A stretch of 64,000 nt of DNA from Cellulomonas alba (lineage in GTDB: Bacteria > Actinomycetota > Actinomycetes > Actinomycetales > Cellulomonadaceae), in NCBI RefSeq assembly GCF_030362835.1, contig NZ_JAUCGQ010000001.1, forward strand, positions 2,521,461-2,585,460, read 5' to 3'. The notes beneath the pieces were generated by a model. That model searched no databases, was not told the DNA's origin, and saw only the letters and a list, made by a program, of their open reading frames with translations. Positions 27,811 to 36,800 of the stretch are shown here, one piece after another. Both the position numbers and the translations under genes were made by a program. Numbering within the stretch: position 1 is the first letter of the stretch; every line of letters begins with the position of its first letter.

Positions 27811-28712
27811 AGGTCGTCGTCGCGATGCTGACGTTCCGGCGCCCCGCCGACCTCGAGGTCGCGGTGCCGGCGTTCCTCGCGCAGCTCCGCCCGCTCGGCG
27901 CGCGGCTGCTCGTGGTGGACAACGACCCGGAGGGATCCGCGCGTGCGTTCGTCGACTCCGCCGGCCCGGACGTCGCGTACGTCCACGAGCCGCGCCCCGG
28001 CATCGCCGCCGCACGCAACCGAGCGCTGCTCGAGGCGGCGGGCGACGACGTGCTCGTCTTCGTCGACGACGACGAGCGGCCCGAGCCGGGCTGGTTCGAC
28101 GCGCTGCTCGCGACGTACGCCGCGACGGGCGCCGACGTCGTGGTCGGCGCCGTCGTGTCCGAGTACGAGCTCGACCCGCCGCGGTGGGTCACGCAGGGTC
28201 GGTTCTTCGACCGGCGGCGGCTGGCCACCGGCACGCGCGTCGACGTCGCCGCGACGAACAACCTGCTGCTCGACCTGGCGACCGTGCGGCGGCTCGGCGT
28301 CGGGTTCGACGAGCGGTTCGGGCTCTCGGGCGGCAGCGACACGCTGTTCACGCGAACGCTGCACGCACGCGGCGCGCGCATGGTCTGGTGCGACGAGGCG
28401 GTGGTCGTCGACCGCGTCCCGGCCGACCGGATGACGCCCGAGTGGGTGCTGCGCCGTGCGCGGCGCAGCGGCAACTCCGCGAGCCGCGCCGAGCTCGCCC
28501 TCGCGCGCGGTGCATGGTCCCGGGCGCGGGTGCGCGCGCGCTACCTCGCCCGTGGCGGGGCGCGCGTGGCGGGCGGCGCGGTGCGGGTCGTGCAGGGGCG
28601 ACTGACGCGGTCAGACGTGACGGTGCTCGTCGGGCGCCGGCACGCGAACCGCGGGCTCGGCATGGTCGGCGGCGCGCTCGGCCACGTCGTCGTCGAGTAC
28701 GGCCGCGGGTAG
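27807..28712 (+). CDS. Glycosyltransferase family 2 protein
   Basis: The 301-residue GT-A enzyme starts at a GTG that overlaps the previous stop. Motifs are VVVAMLTFRRPADLE at the N-terminus, the acidic DVLVFVDDDERPEPGW near residue 85 (metal-binding DxD) and SGGSDTLFTRTLHARG near 175. The C-terminal 80 residues are basic and may lie on the membrane. The 3' end overlaps the convergent flippase gene by 102 bases. Sugar specificity unknown. Confidence 0.9.
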   Translation: MKVVVAMLTFRRPADLEVAVPAFLAQLRPLGARLLVVDNDPEGSARAFVDSAGPDVAYVHEPRPGIAAARNRALLEAAGDDVLVFVDDDERPEPGWFDALLATYAATGADVVVGAVVSEYELDPPRWVTQGRFFDRRRLATGTRVDVAATNNLLLDLATVRRLGVGFDERFGLSGGSDTLFTRTLHARGARMVWCDEAVVVDRVPADRMTPEWVLRRARRSGNSASRAELALARGAWSRARVRARYLARGGARVAGGAVRVVQGRLTRSDVTVLVGRRHANRGLGMVGGALGHVVVEYGRG

Positions 28713-30320
28713 CGCGTCGGGCAGGTCGACCGTCGCGGGCTCCGCGACGAGCGCGTCGACCACCGCCTCGACCGCCGCCTCGACCGCAGGAGCCGCCGCG
28801 GTGGCGTCCGAGGACCCGGCGTGACCCGACGCGCCACGACGCGGTCGGCGAAGCGCCGCCCGGACGGCGCTGCGGACGGTCGGCACGTCACGCCGCAGCG
28901 CGGGGACCGCGAGGATCACGAGCGCCGCGACGGCGAGCCCCGCGGCGACCCCGGCGACGAGCTCCACGATGCTCGGGGCCGACCGCAGCGCCCACGCCGT
29001 GCCACCCGAGCCGAGGCCCGCCGCGAGACCCACGACGAGCACACGCGCCGCGCCGCCGTACAGCGACCGTACGGGCAGCCGCGTCACGCGGTTCAGCCAC
29101 CACAGCGACAGCGGCCACGCGAGCATCGGCGCGAGTGCGTATCCGGCGGCGACGCCGACGACGCCCCAGATCGAGCCGCCGACGACGCAGACGATCCGGA
29201 TCGCCGACGACACGAGCGTGTAGTGCAGCAGCTGCTTCGTCAGGCCCCGTGACAGGTACACCCAGTACCCGACGTACGCGAGCGTCTGGAAGATGCCGGC
29301 GACGGCGAGGAACCGCAGGATCGGCGGCACCTGCGACCACGCGTCGCCCAGCAGGATGTCCACGGTCGGGACCGCGACACCGGCCAGCACCGAGAGCCCG
29401 AGCGTCACGGGGTAGGCGAGCATCAGCTGGCCCGTGCGGACGATCTTGTCGTACTCCTTCGAGTACCCGGCGCGGGCGAGCACGGGCAGCGCGACGGTCG
29501 TGCTGGGGGCGCGCACCTGGTTGAGCGGGTTCATCAGCAGCTGGAACGCGCGGTTGTAGATGCCGAGCGGCGTCGCCCCGAACCGGTGGCCGATGGTCAG
29601 CGCGTCGACGTTGTTGGCGAGATAGCCGACGAGCTGCGAGCCGAGCAGGTTGCCGCCGAACCGGTAGAGGTGCCGCATCGGCACGGTCCGGTCGTAGCGC
29701 GACGGCAGCCACCGCGCGGCGAGCGCGCAGCCGATGAGGGCGACGACCGCGACGACGAGCTGCTGCGCGACGAGGGCCCAGTACCCGGCCCCGAGGCTGG
29801 CCAGCACCACCGCGAGCACGAGAGCGCTGCCGGGCGCGACGACGTCGATCGTCGCGACGACCTGGAACCGCATCGACCGCACGAGGTCGGCGCGCAGCTG
29901 CGTCATCATGCCGTTGAGCAGGAACGTCACCGCGAGCGCCCGTGTGATCGGCACGAGCTCGCTCTGGTGGTAGAAGGCCGCGACCGGCTCGGCGATCGCG
30001 AGGACCGCGAGCCCGAGCGCGAGGCCGATGGCCGTGTTGGTCCAGAACAGGTTCGACCGCTGCGCGCGCGAGAGGTCGGGCGCCTGGATCGCGGCGGAGC
30101 TGAGGCCGAAGTCGCGCAGGGTGTCGCCGATCCCGACGATCGCGAGCACCATCGCGACGAGCCCGTAGTCGCGCGGCTCGAGCACGCGCGCGAGCACCAC
30201 GACCGAGAGCGTCTGGATGACCAGGCGTGCCGAGAGCCCGAGCCCCGTCGAGAGCGCGCCGCGGGCCGCGTGGCTGGCGAGGTTGCTCGTGTCGCGCTCC
30301 GGCGCGGCGCCGCGGCTCAC
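28611..30320 (-). CDS. Wzx-type polysaccharide flippase
   Basis: The 569-residue integral membrane protein has about 12-14 hydrophobic helices and the opening LSARLVIQTLSVVVLARVLEP of the MATE/MOP superfamily polysaccharide exporters. It should flip undecaprenyl-linked repeat units across the membrane. The last 80 residues are an Ala/Asp/Glu/Val-rich cytoplasmic tail not seen in short Wzx proteins; 34 of them are encoded opposite the end of the GT2 gene. Its GTG overlaps the stop of the FrhB-like gene (GTGA), placing it in the pyruvyltransferase operon. Confidence 0.92.
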   Translation of the reverse strand: MSRGAAPERDTSNLASHAARGALSTGLGLSARLVIQTLSVVVLARVLEPRDYGLVAMVLAIVGIGDTLRDFGLSSAAIQAPDLSRAQRSNLFWTNTAIGLALGLAVLAIAEPVAAFYHQSELVPITRALAVTFLLNGMMTQLRADLVRSMRFQVVATIDVVAPGSALVLAVVLASLGAGYWALVAQQLVVAVVALIGCALAARWLPSRYDRTVPMRHLYRFGGNLLGSQLVGYLANNVDALTIGHRFGATPLGIYNRAFQLLMNPLNQVRAPSTTVALPVLARAGYSKEYDKIVRTGQLMLAYPVTLGLSVLAGVAVPTVDILLGDAWSQVPPILRFLAVAGIFQTLAYVGYWVYLSRGLTKQLLHYTLVSSAIRIVCVVGGSIWGVVGVAAGYALAPMLAWPLSLWWLNRVTRLPVRSLYGGAARVLVVGLAAGLGSGGTAWALRSAPSIVELVAGVAAGLAVAALVILAVPALRRDVPTVRSAVRAALRRPRRGASGHAGSSDATAAAPAVEAAVEAVVDALVAEPATVDLPDALPAAVLDDDVAERAADHAEPAVRVPAPDEHRHV

Positions 30321-31588
30321 GAGCGGGCCGCCGATCGCGACCGGACGCGGCGGAACGTGCCCCGCGCGGTCCGCACGTTCTCGCGCGCGTTGCGCCCAGC
30401 GAGCCGGAGCAGGCCGAAGCCGCGGTACCGCGGCACGCGGGCGCCCGCGAGACGCGTCCCCGTGAGCCGGCCGAGCAGCGTGCGCCGGCGCGACCGCTGC
30501 AGCGGCTGGACCGCCACGACGTCGGCCGCCGTGACCGGCGTCGCGACCAGCACGCCGGCCGTGATCGCCCGCTCGACGACGTCGAGGCCGCGCGGCGTGC
30601 GTGCCACGAGCGCGCTCCAGCCGTCCGCGTCGTCGAACACCGGGTACCCGCGCTCGTCCGCGTGCCACAGGTCGCCCGCGCTGACGTCCGCGCTCTCGCC
30701 CGTGCCGTCGGGGCAGAGCTTGCACCGCCACTGCACGGTCGGCCCGAGCGCTCCGCCCCAGGACTCGTCGTAGCTCGCCGAGACCTCGCGGCCGTCCGCC
30801 GCGCGGGCTGTGAACCGGCCGGGCCAGCCGCGCCCGCGGTACCAGAGGTCGTCCAGGGGCGTCCCGGGCTCGAGCCCGAGCTCCGTGACGAGGTCGTCGG
30901 TCGCCGTCTGCGCCGGGGTGCCCGCGCAGAAGAAAGAGAGGAGGAGCGGCGCGGGCTCGCCCCTGGTGCGCGCGAGCGCGCGCAGCGCGACGGCCTCGCA
31001 CGGCTTGCCGATCGTCGCGCCGCGCGGGTCGAGGGCGTCCGGGTGGGAGCCCACCGCGACCGGCGCGTAGCGCGACCCCGCCGACGCGAGTGCCTCCGCG
31101 CGCGACCGGATGACGACGGGCACGGTGCGGCGCGGCTCGTCACCGGCGCGCGCGCCGACCACCTGCGTGACCTCGCCGCGCTCGACGAGCCACGCGGCGA
31201 GCGCCGTCAGCACCCCGCCGCTGCTGCCGCGCCGGCGGATCTCGGGGTCGGCCGCCGCGGCGCGCCAGGCGCCGAGCACCGGGCCGAGGGTCGGGTGGTA
31301 CGGGACGCCGGAGTGCCGCTGCGCGGTCACCGTCCAGCCGGGGCAGACGGTGCGGAACGTCGCGGCCGCGTCGGGCGTCGCGACCGGCGCGGAGCCGACC
31401 GTCGCGGAGCCGACCGTCGCCGATCCGGCCGCCGCGCCCCCACCGGCGGCGGTGCGGCGCGGGCGCAGGTACCCGCGGCCGTCGATCGCCATCTCGAGCC
31501 CGTCGTCGAGCCGGGTGCACGCGCCGCAACCGCTGCAGAGCCCCGCGTCGACCACCGACGCGACGAGCTCGTCGAGCGTGCGCGTCAC
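30317..31588 (-). CDS. FrhB-like (coenzyme F420 hydrogenase beta subunit family) protein
   Basis: The 423-residue cytoplasmic protein opens with a CSGCGAC cluster near residue 18, a probable iron-sulfur ligand set. It then shows the FrhB N- and C-terminal domain patterns: RRGSSGGVLTALAAWLVE, IGKPCEA, LLLSFFCAGTP and the cysteines of WRCKLCPDGTGE with SAGDLW. Members of this family occur in polysaccharide loci beside pyruvyltransferases and may act as flavin- or F420-dependent oxidoreductases on sugars. It is coupled by four-base overlaps to the pyruvyltransferase gene before it and the flippase gene after it. A short GSATV repeat interrupts residues 55-70. The substrate is unknown. Confidence 0.85.
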   Translation of the reverse strand: MTRTLDELVASVVDAGLCSGCGACTRLDDGLEMAIDGRGYLRPRRTAAGGGAAAGSATVGSATVGSAPVATPDAAATFRTVCPGWTVTAQRHSGVPYHPTLGPVLGAWRAAAADPEIRRRGSSGGVLTALAAWLVERGEVTQVVGARAGDEPRRTVPVVIRSRAEALASAGSRYAPVAVGSHPDALDPRGATIGKPCEAVALRALARTRGEPAPLLLSFFCAGTPAQTATDDLVTELGLEPGTPLDDLWYRGRGWPGRFTARAADGREVSASYDESWGGALGPTVQWRCKLCPDGTGESADVSAGDLWHADERGYPVFDDADGWSALVARTPRGLDVVERAITAGVLVATPVTAADVVAVQPLQRSRRRTLLGRLTGTRLAGARVPRYRGFGLLRLAGRNARENVRTARGTFRRVRSRSAARS

Positions 31589-32658
31589 CGTGCCGCCCGC
31601 AGCGCGTCGACGGCCGGCGCGAGGAGCGCGGCGGTGCGCTCGCGGACCGCGGCCACGTCGCCCTCGAGGTCAGCCTTGGCGAGCGTCGTCACATCGTGCA
31701 CCGGCGCACCCGACGAGCGCAGGTCGACCACGTGCCGCCAGCCCAGGTCGCGCAGCAGGGGCTCGAACTTGCGCGAGTACGCGAGGGGCACGGCGGGAGT
31801 GCCGGTCGAGAGCGCGTTGAGGCACGCGTGCATGCGCGAGCCGACCACGAGCCGTGCCGACGCCGTGACCTCGCGGACGTCCTCGAGCGAGGTCGGCACG
31901 ACCACCTCGACCGCGTCCTCGCCGACGAGCCGGGCGACCTCGCGGACCGCGGGCACGTCGTCGTCGCGGCCGACGCCCTCGAGCACGTGCGCGAGCAGCG
32001 CGACGCGCCGGCCCGACGCCAGCAGCTCCCGGCACAGCTCCTCGACGGTCTCGCGGTAGGCCACGTGGTCGACGTGCGGGTTCGGCTGCCACAGCAACCC
32101 CGAGACGTTGAGCACCACGTCCCGCGTCCGCGCGACCGCGGGCACGGGCAGGGCGAACACCACGTCGGTGGCGAGCACGTCGACGGGCCGGCCCAGGTCC
32201 CGCGCGCACCCGGCGCTCACGGAGTCGCGCGCCATGACGACCGACGCGCGGCGCAGCGACCGGCGCGCGAGAGCGCGCCCGCGTCGCGTGGCGAACGGGC
32301 CGATGGTCTGCGGGCCGAGCACCACCGGCGTCCCCGCCGAGACGGTCAGCTCCGCCAGCGTGCTCTGGTTGGTGAGCCGCCCGAGGCCGTACACGTCGGC
32401 GAAGCTGTCCCCGGCGCGCGTGTCCACCGCGAGGTCGAAGCCGCCGAGCCACTCGCGCATCGCCGACCGGCCGAACCGGGCGCGCAGCAGGCGCCGCGTG
32501 TCTCCGACGGGCATCGGCGCCGGGCCCTTGCCGTACTGGAGGTGCGCGACCTCGGCACCGGGGAAGGCCTGCTCCACGAGCGCGTGCGTGCCCTGCGCGA
32601 GCGCGCGCACGCCCAGGTTCGACGAGTGGTCGTCGGCCCACAGCACCAGAACCCGCAT
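31585..32658 (-). CDS. Polysaccharide pyruvyltransferase family protein
   Basis: The 357-residue protein belongs to the WcaK/CsaB family, which transfers pyruvate from phosphoenolpyruvate to sugars as a ketal. Features are the N-terminal VLWADDHSSNLGVRAL, the central VVLGPQTIGPF and the conserved C-terminal LVVGSRMHACLNALSTGTPAVPL near residue 270. GGGGAGGAG precedes the ATG. A minus-strand -10 (TAGACT, 32742-32737) and tandem ATTCGGGAC repeats lie upstream. It heads an operon with the FrhB-like and flippase genes, so it probably adds a negative charge to the polymer. Confidence 0.9.
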   Translation of the reverse strand: MRVLVLWADDHSSNLGVRALAQGTHALVEQAFPGAEVAHLQYGKGPAPMPVGDTRRLLRARFGRSAMREWLGGFDLAVDTRAGDSFADVYGLGRLTNQSTLAELTVSAGTPVVLGPQTIGPFATRRGRALARRSLRRASVVMARDSVSAGCARDLGRPVDVLATDVVFALPVPAVARTRDVVLNVSGLLWQPNPHVDHVAYRETVEELCRELLASGRRVALLAHVLEGVGRDDDVPAVREVARLVGEDAVEVVVPTSLEDVREVTASARLVVGSRMHACLNALSTGTPAVPLAYSRKFEPLLRDLGWRHVVDLRSSGAPVHDVTTLAKADLEGDVAAVRERTAALLAPAVDALRAAR

Positions 32659-32758
32659 GCCGCTCCTCCCCAGGCGTCCGCGACGTCCGCCGAGGGTCCG
32701 GGCACGGCTGCGCGCACGGCTCGACGGGAGACTCGGAGTCTAGGAGCGCGCCCGGGCG

Positions 32759-32777
32759 ATTCGGGACATTCGGGACG
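32759..32777 (+). promoter_or_regulatory. Tandem ATTCGGGAC repeat
   Basis: ATTCGGGAC is repeated directly with a nine-base period, 17 bases upstream of the -10 of the pyruvyltransferase operon. It is a variant of the locus-wide AATCGGAC element. Confidence 0.45.
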
Positions 32778-32834
32778 AGAGATCACCCGGACGCGCCCCG
32801 TTCGGAGCACCCGGAGCGCGGCCGGGTGATCTCT
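32778..32834. repeat. Long imperfect inverted repeat
   Basis: AGAGATCACCCGG (32778-32790) is the exact reverse complement of 32822-32834. The pairing continues inward through CGCGCCCCG and CGGAGCGCG with one mismatch. The loop is about ten bases. It lies between divergent promoters. Confidence 0.7.
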
Positions 32835-32846
32835 GGCCGCGCGTGG

Positions 32847-32854
32847 GTCCGATT
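32847..32854 (-). promoter_or_regulatory. AATCGGAC element before the 32927 gene
   Basis: AATCGGAC on the minus strand, ending 14 bases before a -10-like CATACT (32869-32874) of the following plus-strand gene. Confidence 0.4.
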
Positions 32855-32926
32855 CGTGCCGCGACGTCCATACTGGCGCGGACCGGTGGCCCGTCGGGCC
32901 CGCCGACGGCAGCCCAGGGGGATCGC

Positions 32927-33637
32927 ATGAGCGCTTCGCAGACGTCCGCGCCGGCGCCGCGCTCGCGCCGGGCCTGGTGGTGGGCCGCGGCCGCGGCCGT
33001 CGTCGTCGCGGCGGTCGTGCTCTGGCTCGTGCTGCACGGCGGCGCGTCGGACGCCGCGTCCGGGGGCGGCACGCCCTCCGCGTCGGGGAGCACGTCGGCG
33101 TCCGCGCCGGCCGCGTCGACGAGCCCCTCGTCGGGCCCGGCCGCGACGCCCGGGGCCACCCAGGGCCCGACGCCCAGCCCGTCGAAGGTCGCGCCCTCGC
33201 CCGAGCCGTCGGTGTCCGTCCCCGTGCCGCCCATCGACAACCGCAAGCCGACGCAGGCGCCCGCGCACGCGTCCGCGACCTCGGCGGGAGTGACCGTGCG
33301 CGTCACGCGCTTCGCGTCCGTCACGACCAAGGGCACGGGACCCGGCGAGCTGTCCGGCCCGGGCGTCGCGGTGACGATCGAGCTGCGCAACGACGGCTCG
33401 ACGACGTTCGACGCGTCCGCCGTGACCGTCTCCGTGTACGCCGGTGCCGCGGGCACCCCCCTCGCCACCGTCGACAGCGACCCCGCGAACGCGCCGGTGG
33501 CGGACGTGCCGAAGGGGGCCACCCGGTCCGGCACGTACGTCTTCCGGGTGACCGACCCGAACGCGGTCTTCGCCGTCTTCGTCGACCTCGCGCCCGACGC
33601 GGCGCCGATCGTCTTCCAGGGCCTGCGCCTGAGCTGA
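32927..33637 (+). CDS. Membrane-anchored protein with DUF4352-like domain
   Basis: The 236-residue product has one membrane segment (residues 16-38, AWWWAAAAAVVVAAVVLWLV) that exposes the rest outside. A Ser/Pro/Ala-rich spacer (about 40-105) leads to a beta-sandwich-like domain of about 120 residues with VRVTRFASV and VAVTIELRNDGSTTFD, resembling DUF4352/TRF2-like immunoglobulin-fold domains. The start ATG has GGGGG upstream at seven bases. It lies between the pyruvyltransferase operon and the giant surface protein gene. No enzymatic role can be assigned. Confidence 0.7.
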   Translation: MSASQTSAPAPRSRRAWWWAAAAAVVVAAVVLWLVLHGGASDAASGGGTPSASGSTSASAPAASTSPSSGPAATPGATQGPTPSPSKVAPSPEPSVSVPVPPIDNRKPTQAPAHASATSAGVTVRVTRFASVTTKGTGPGELSGPGVAVTIELRNDGSTTFDASAVTVSVYAGAAGTPLATVDSDPANAPVADVPKGATRSGTYVFRVTDPNAVFAVFVDLAPDAAPIVFQGLRLS

Positions 33638-33742
33638 GCCCCCCGCGCGGGAGGTCCGCCGCGCTGGGCTGGACGGTTGTCCGGGGCACCGTCGACGCGG
33701 TCGCGTGACGCGGTCCGGACCCCCGCTGCGCGCGCCTGCACC

Positions 33743-33752
33743 CACCTAGGTG
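33743..33752. promoter_or_regulatory. CACCTAGGTG palindrome
   Basis: A perfect 10-bp palindrome, about 70 bases upstream of the -10-like TATAAC of the giant surface protein gene. Possible operator. Confidence 0.3.
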
Positions 33753-33812
33753 AATCACCCTCGGCCCGCGGGTGAAGTCCCGGCAGGCGGGGAAGCGATG
33801 GCCCGAAACGCG

Positions 33813-33851
33813 TATAACGTCCGATTTGGTCATTTCCGAACCGCTTCGGAA
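33813..33851. promoter_or_regulatory. Promoter, AAATCGGACG element and leader hairpin
   Basis: A -10-like TATAAC (33813-33818) runs into CGTCCGATTT (33818-33827), which is AAATCGGACG on the minus strand, so a bound protein would cover the transcription start. A perfect dyad TTCCGAA-CCGC-TTCGGAA (33834-33851) follows in the leader. Confidence 0.5.
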
Positions 33852-33891
33852 CCAGAGCCGCCGCGTCCCCGGCGAGAGGGTGAGGACCCCT

Positions 33892-36800
33892 GTGTCCACC
33901 AACATGATCAGGCCGCGCCGCCTGGTCGCGGCCGTCGCCGCGGCGGCGCTGCTGACCATCGGGTTCGCGGCGCCGTCGTTCGCCGACACGCAGCCCGCAG
34001 ACCCGTCGGACCCCACGAGCCCCGCCACCGTGGCGGCCGACGGTCTGCCCACCGTGCAGATCGACGGCGTCATCTGGTCGCAGGTGACCGTGGGCGACAC
34101 CGTCTACGCCGCGGGCAGCTTCTCGACGGCCCGCCCGGCCGGCTCGGCCGCCGGCGTCAACACCGTCGCGCGGGCCAACCTCCTGGCGTTCAACATCAAC
34201 ACCGGCGCACTCATCACGAACTTCGCGCCCGTGCTCGACGGCCAGGCCCGCGCCATCACCGCCTCGCCGGACGGCAAGCGGATCTACGTCACGGGCGACT
34301 TCAGCCACGTCGACGGCGTCTACCACGTGCGCGTCGCCGCGTTCGACACGGCGACGAACACCATCGTCCCCGGCTTCAAGTCGACGCTCGGGTCGGCCGG
34401 CCTGGCGGTCGCCGCGTCGAACACCACGGTGTACGTCGGCGGCAACTTCAAGTCCGTGGCGAGCACCACGGGCGGCACGCTGATCCCGCACACGTACCTC
34501 GCCGCGCTCGACGCCAACACCGGAGCGGTCACGTCGTTCTCGGCCGACGCCGACGCGCCCGTCACGTCGCTCGCGTACTCGCCGGCGGCGGACAAGGTGT
34601 TCGTCGGCGGGCGGTTCACGCAGCTGACGAGCAACGGCACCGTCTCGTCGTTCTACGGGCTGGCCACGGTCGACCCCGCGACCGGCGCCGGCATCCCGCT
34701 GCAGGCGAACACGTACATCCGCGACGCGGGCTCGCAGTCGGCCATCCTCAGCCTCACGGCGCAGGGGCCCGACGTGTTCGGCACCGGCTACCACTTCGGC
34801 ACCGGCGGCAACACCGAGGGCGTGTTCCGCATCGACGCCGCGAGCGGCAACCTCGTGTGGGACGCGGACTGCCACGGTGACGGGTACTCGTCGTTCATGA
34901 CGGGTGGCGTCGTGTACCTCGCGACGCACCAGCACTACTGCGGCAACATCGGCGGCTTCCCGCAGCCCGACCCGTGGGTGTTCCACTACGCCACCGCGTT
35001 CACGTACGTGCCGACGGGCACGAACAAGGCCGACATCTACGGCTACCCGGACCACGTCGGCCAGCCGGCGCCGTCGCTGCTCACCTGGTACCCGAGCTTC
35101 TACTCGGGCTCGTACACCGGTCAGAACCAGGCCGGCTGGAGCGTCACGGGCAACGACAAGTACGTCGTCTTCGGCGGTGAGTTCCCGGGTGTCAACGGCA
35201 AGGCGCAGCAGGGCCTCGTGCGGTTCGCCGTCTCGAGCCTCGCGCCGAACAAGCGCGGCCCGCAGCTCAACGACATGTACGGCAACCCGTGGAACGTCTC
35301 CGCGAGCTCGCACATCCAGGGCCAGGTCCGGGTCTCGTTCCCGACCACGTGGGACCAGGACAACGAGACGCTGACCTACAACGTGTACCGCGGCTCGACC
35401 AACACCGCGCCGATCGCCACCAAGACGGTCACGGCGAAGTTCTGGTTGCCGCAGACCCAGGTGGTCGTCGACAACAACCTGCCGTTGGGGAGCAGCCAGA
35501 CGTACTTCGTCACGGCGACCGACCCGTTCGGCAACAAGGCGACGGCACCCGCCGTCACGGTGACCGTCAACTCGACCGACACGCTCAGCTCGTACGGCTC
35601 CGCGGTCTACAACGACGGAGCGTCCGACTGGTGGCGGCTCGGTGAGCCGTCCGGCTCGGGCGTCGACGACTGGGCCGGTGCGCTGCCGATGGTCGCCAAC
35701 AGCGGCGTGACGCGCGGCATCACGGGCGCGGTCGGCGGTGACTCCAACACGGCGTCGCACTTCGACGGCACGAGCAACGGCTTCGCGGCCACGCAGACGC
35801 CGATCCCCGGGCCGAACACGTTCTCGATCGAGGCGTGGTTCCGCACGACCACGACCGCGGGCGGCAAGATCGTCGGCTTCGGCAACGCCAACACCGGCAC
35901 GTCGAACAACTACGACCGCCACATCTACATGGACACGAGCGGCAAGGTCTACTTCGGGGTGTACCCGGGGTCGTCGCAGACGCTGCAGACGTCCAAGGCG
36001 TACAACGACGGCAAGTGGCACCAGGTCGCCGCGAGCCTCGGCCCGAACGGCATGCAGCTGTTCGTCGACGGCGCGCGGATCGCGTCCCGTGCCGACGTGA
36101 CGTCGGCGCAGGCCTACTCCGGGTACTGGCGGATCGGCGGCGACTCGCCGTGGTCCGGCGCCGCGTTCTTCAACGGCGACATCGACGACGTGTCGATCTA
36201 CCCGACGCCCCTGACGCGGGCCCAGGTCGACGCGCACTGGGTCGCTGCGGGCAACACGTCGACCATCCCGCCGGCCCCGGCCGACGCGTACGGCGCCGCC
36301 GTGTACAACGCCGGCCCCGACCTGTACTGGCGCCTCGGCGAGACCTCGGGCACGACGGCTGCCGACTCCGGCCCGTCGAGCAACAACGGCTCGTACAAGG
36401 GCAACGTCACGCGCAACGTCACGAGCGGCGAGCTCGTGCCGACCGGCAACAAGGGCGTGTCCTTCAACGGCAACTCCAACAACCTGGTGAGCAGCGTCAA
36501 CTCGTTCACCAACCCGTCGACCTACAGCGAGGAGCTGTGGTTCCGCACCAGCACGACCACGGGCGGCAAGCTCGTCGGCTTCGGTGACGCCCAGACGGGC
36601 ACGTCGGGCAGCTACGACCGCCACGTCTACATGGAGACCGGCGGCCAGCTGACGTTCGGCGTGTGGACCGGCCAGGCCAACACGATCACGACGTCGACCG
36701 CCTACAACGACAACAAGTGGCACTACCTCGTCGCCACGCAGTCGGCCGACGGCATGAAGCTCTACGTGGACGGCGCCCTGCAGGGCACCAACCCGCAGAC

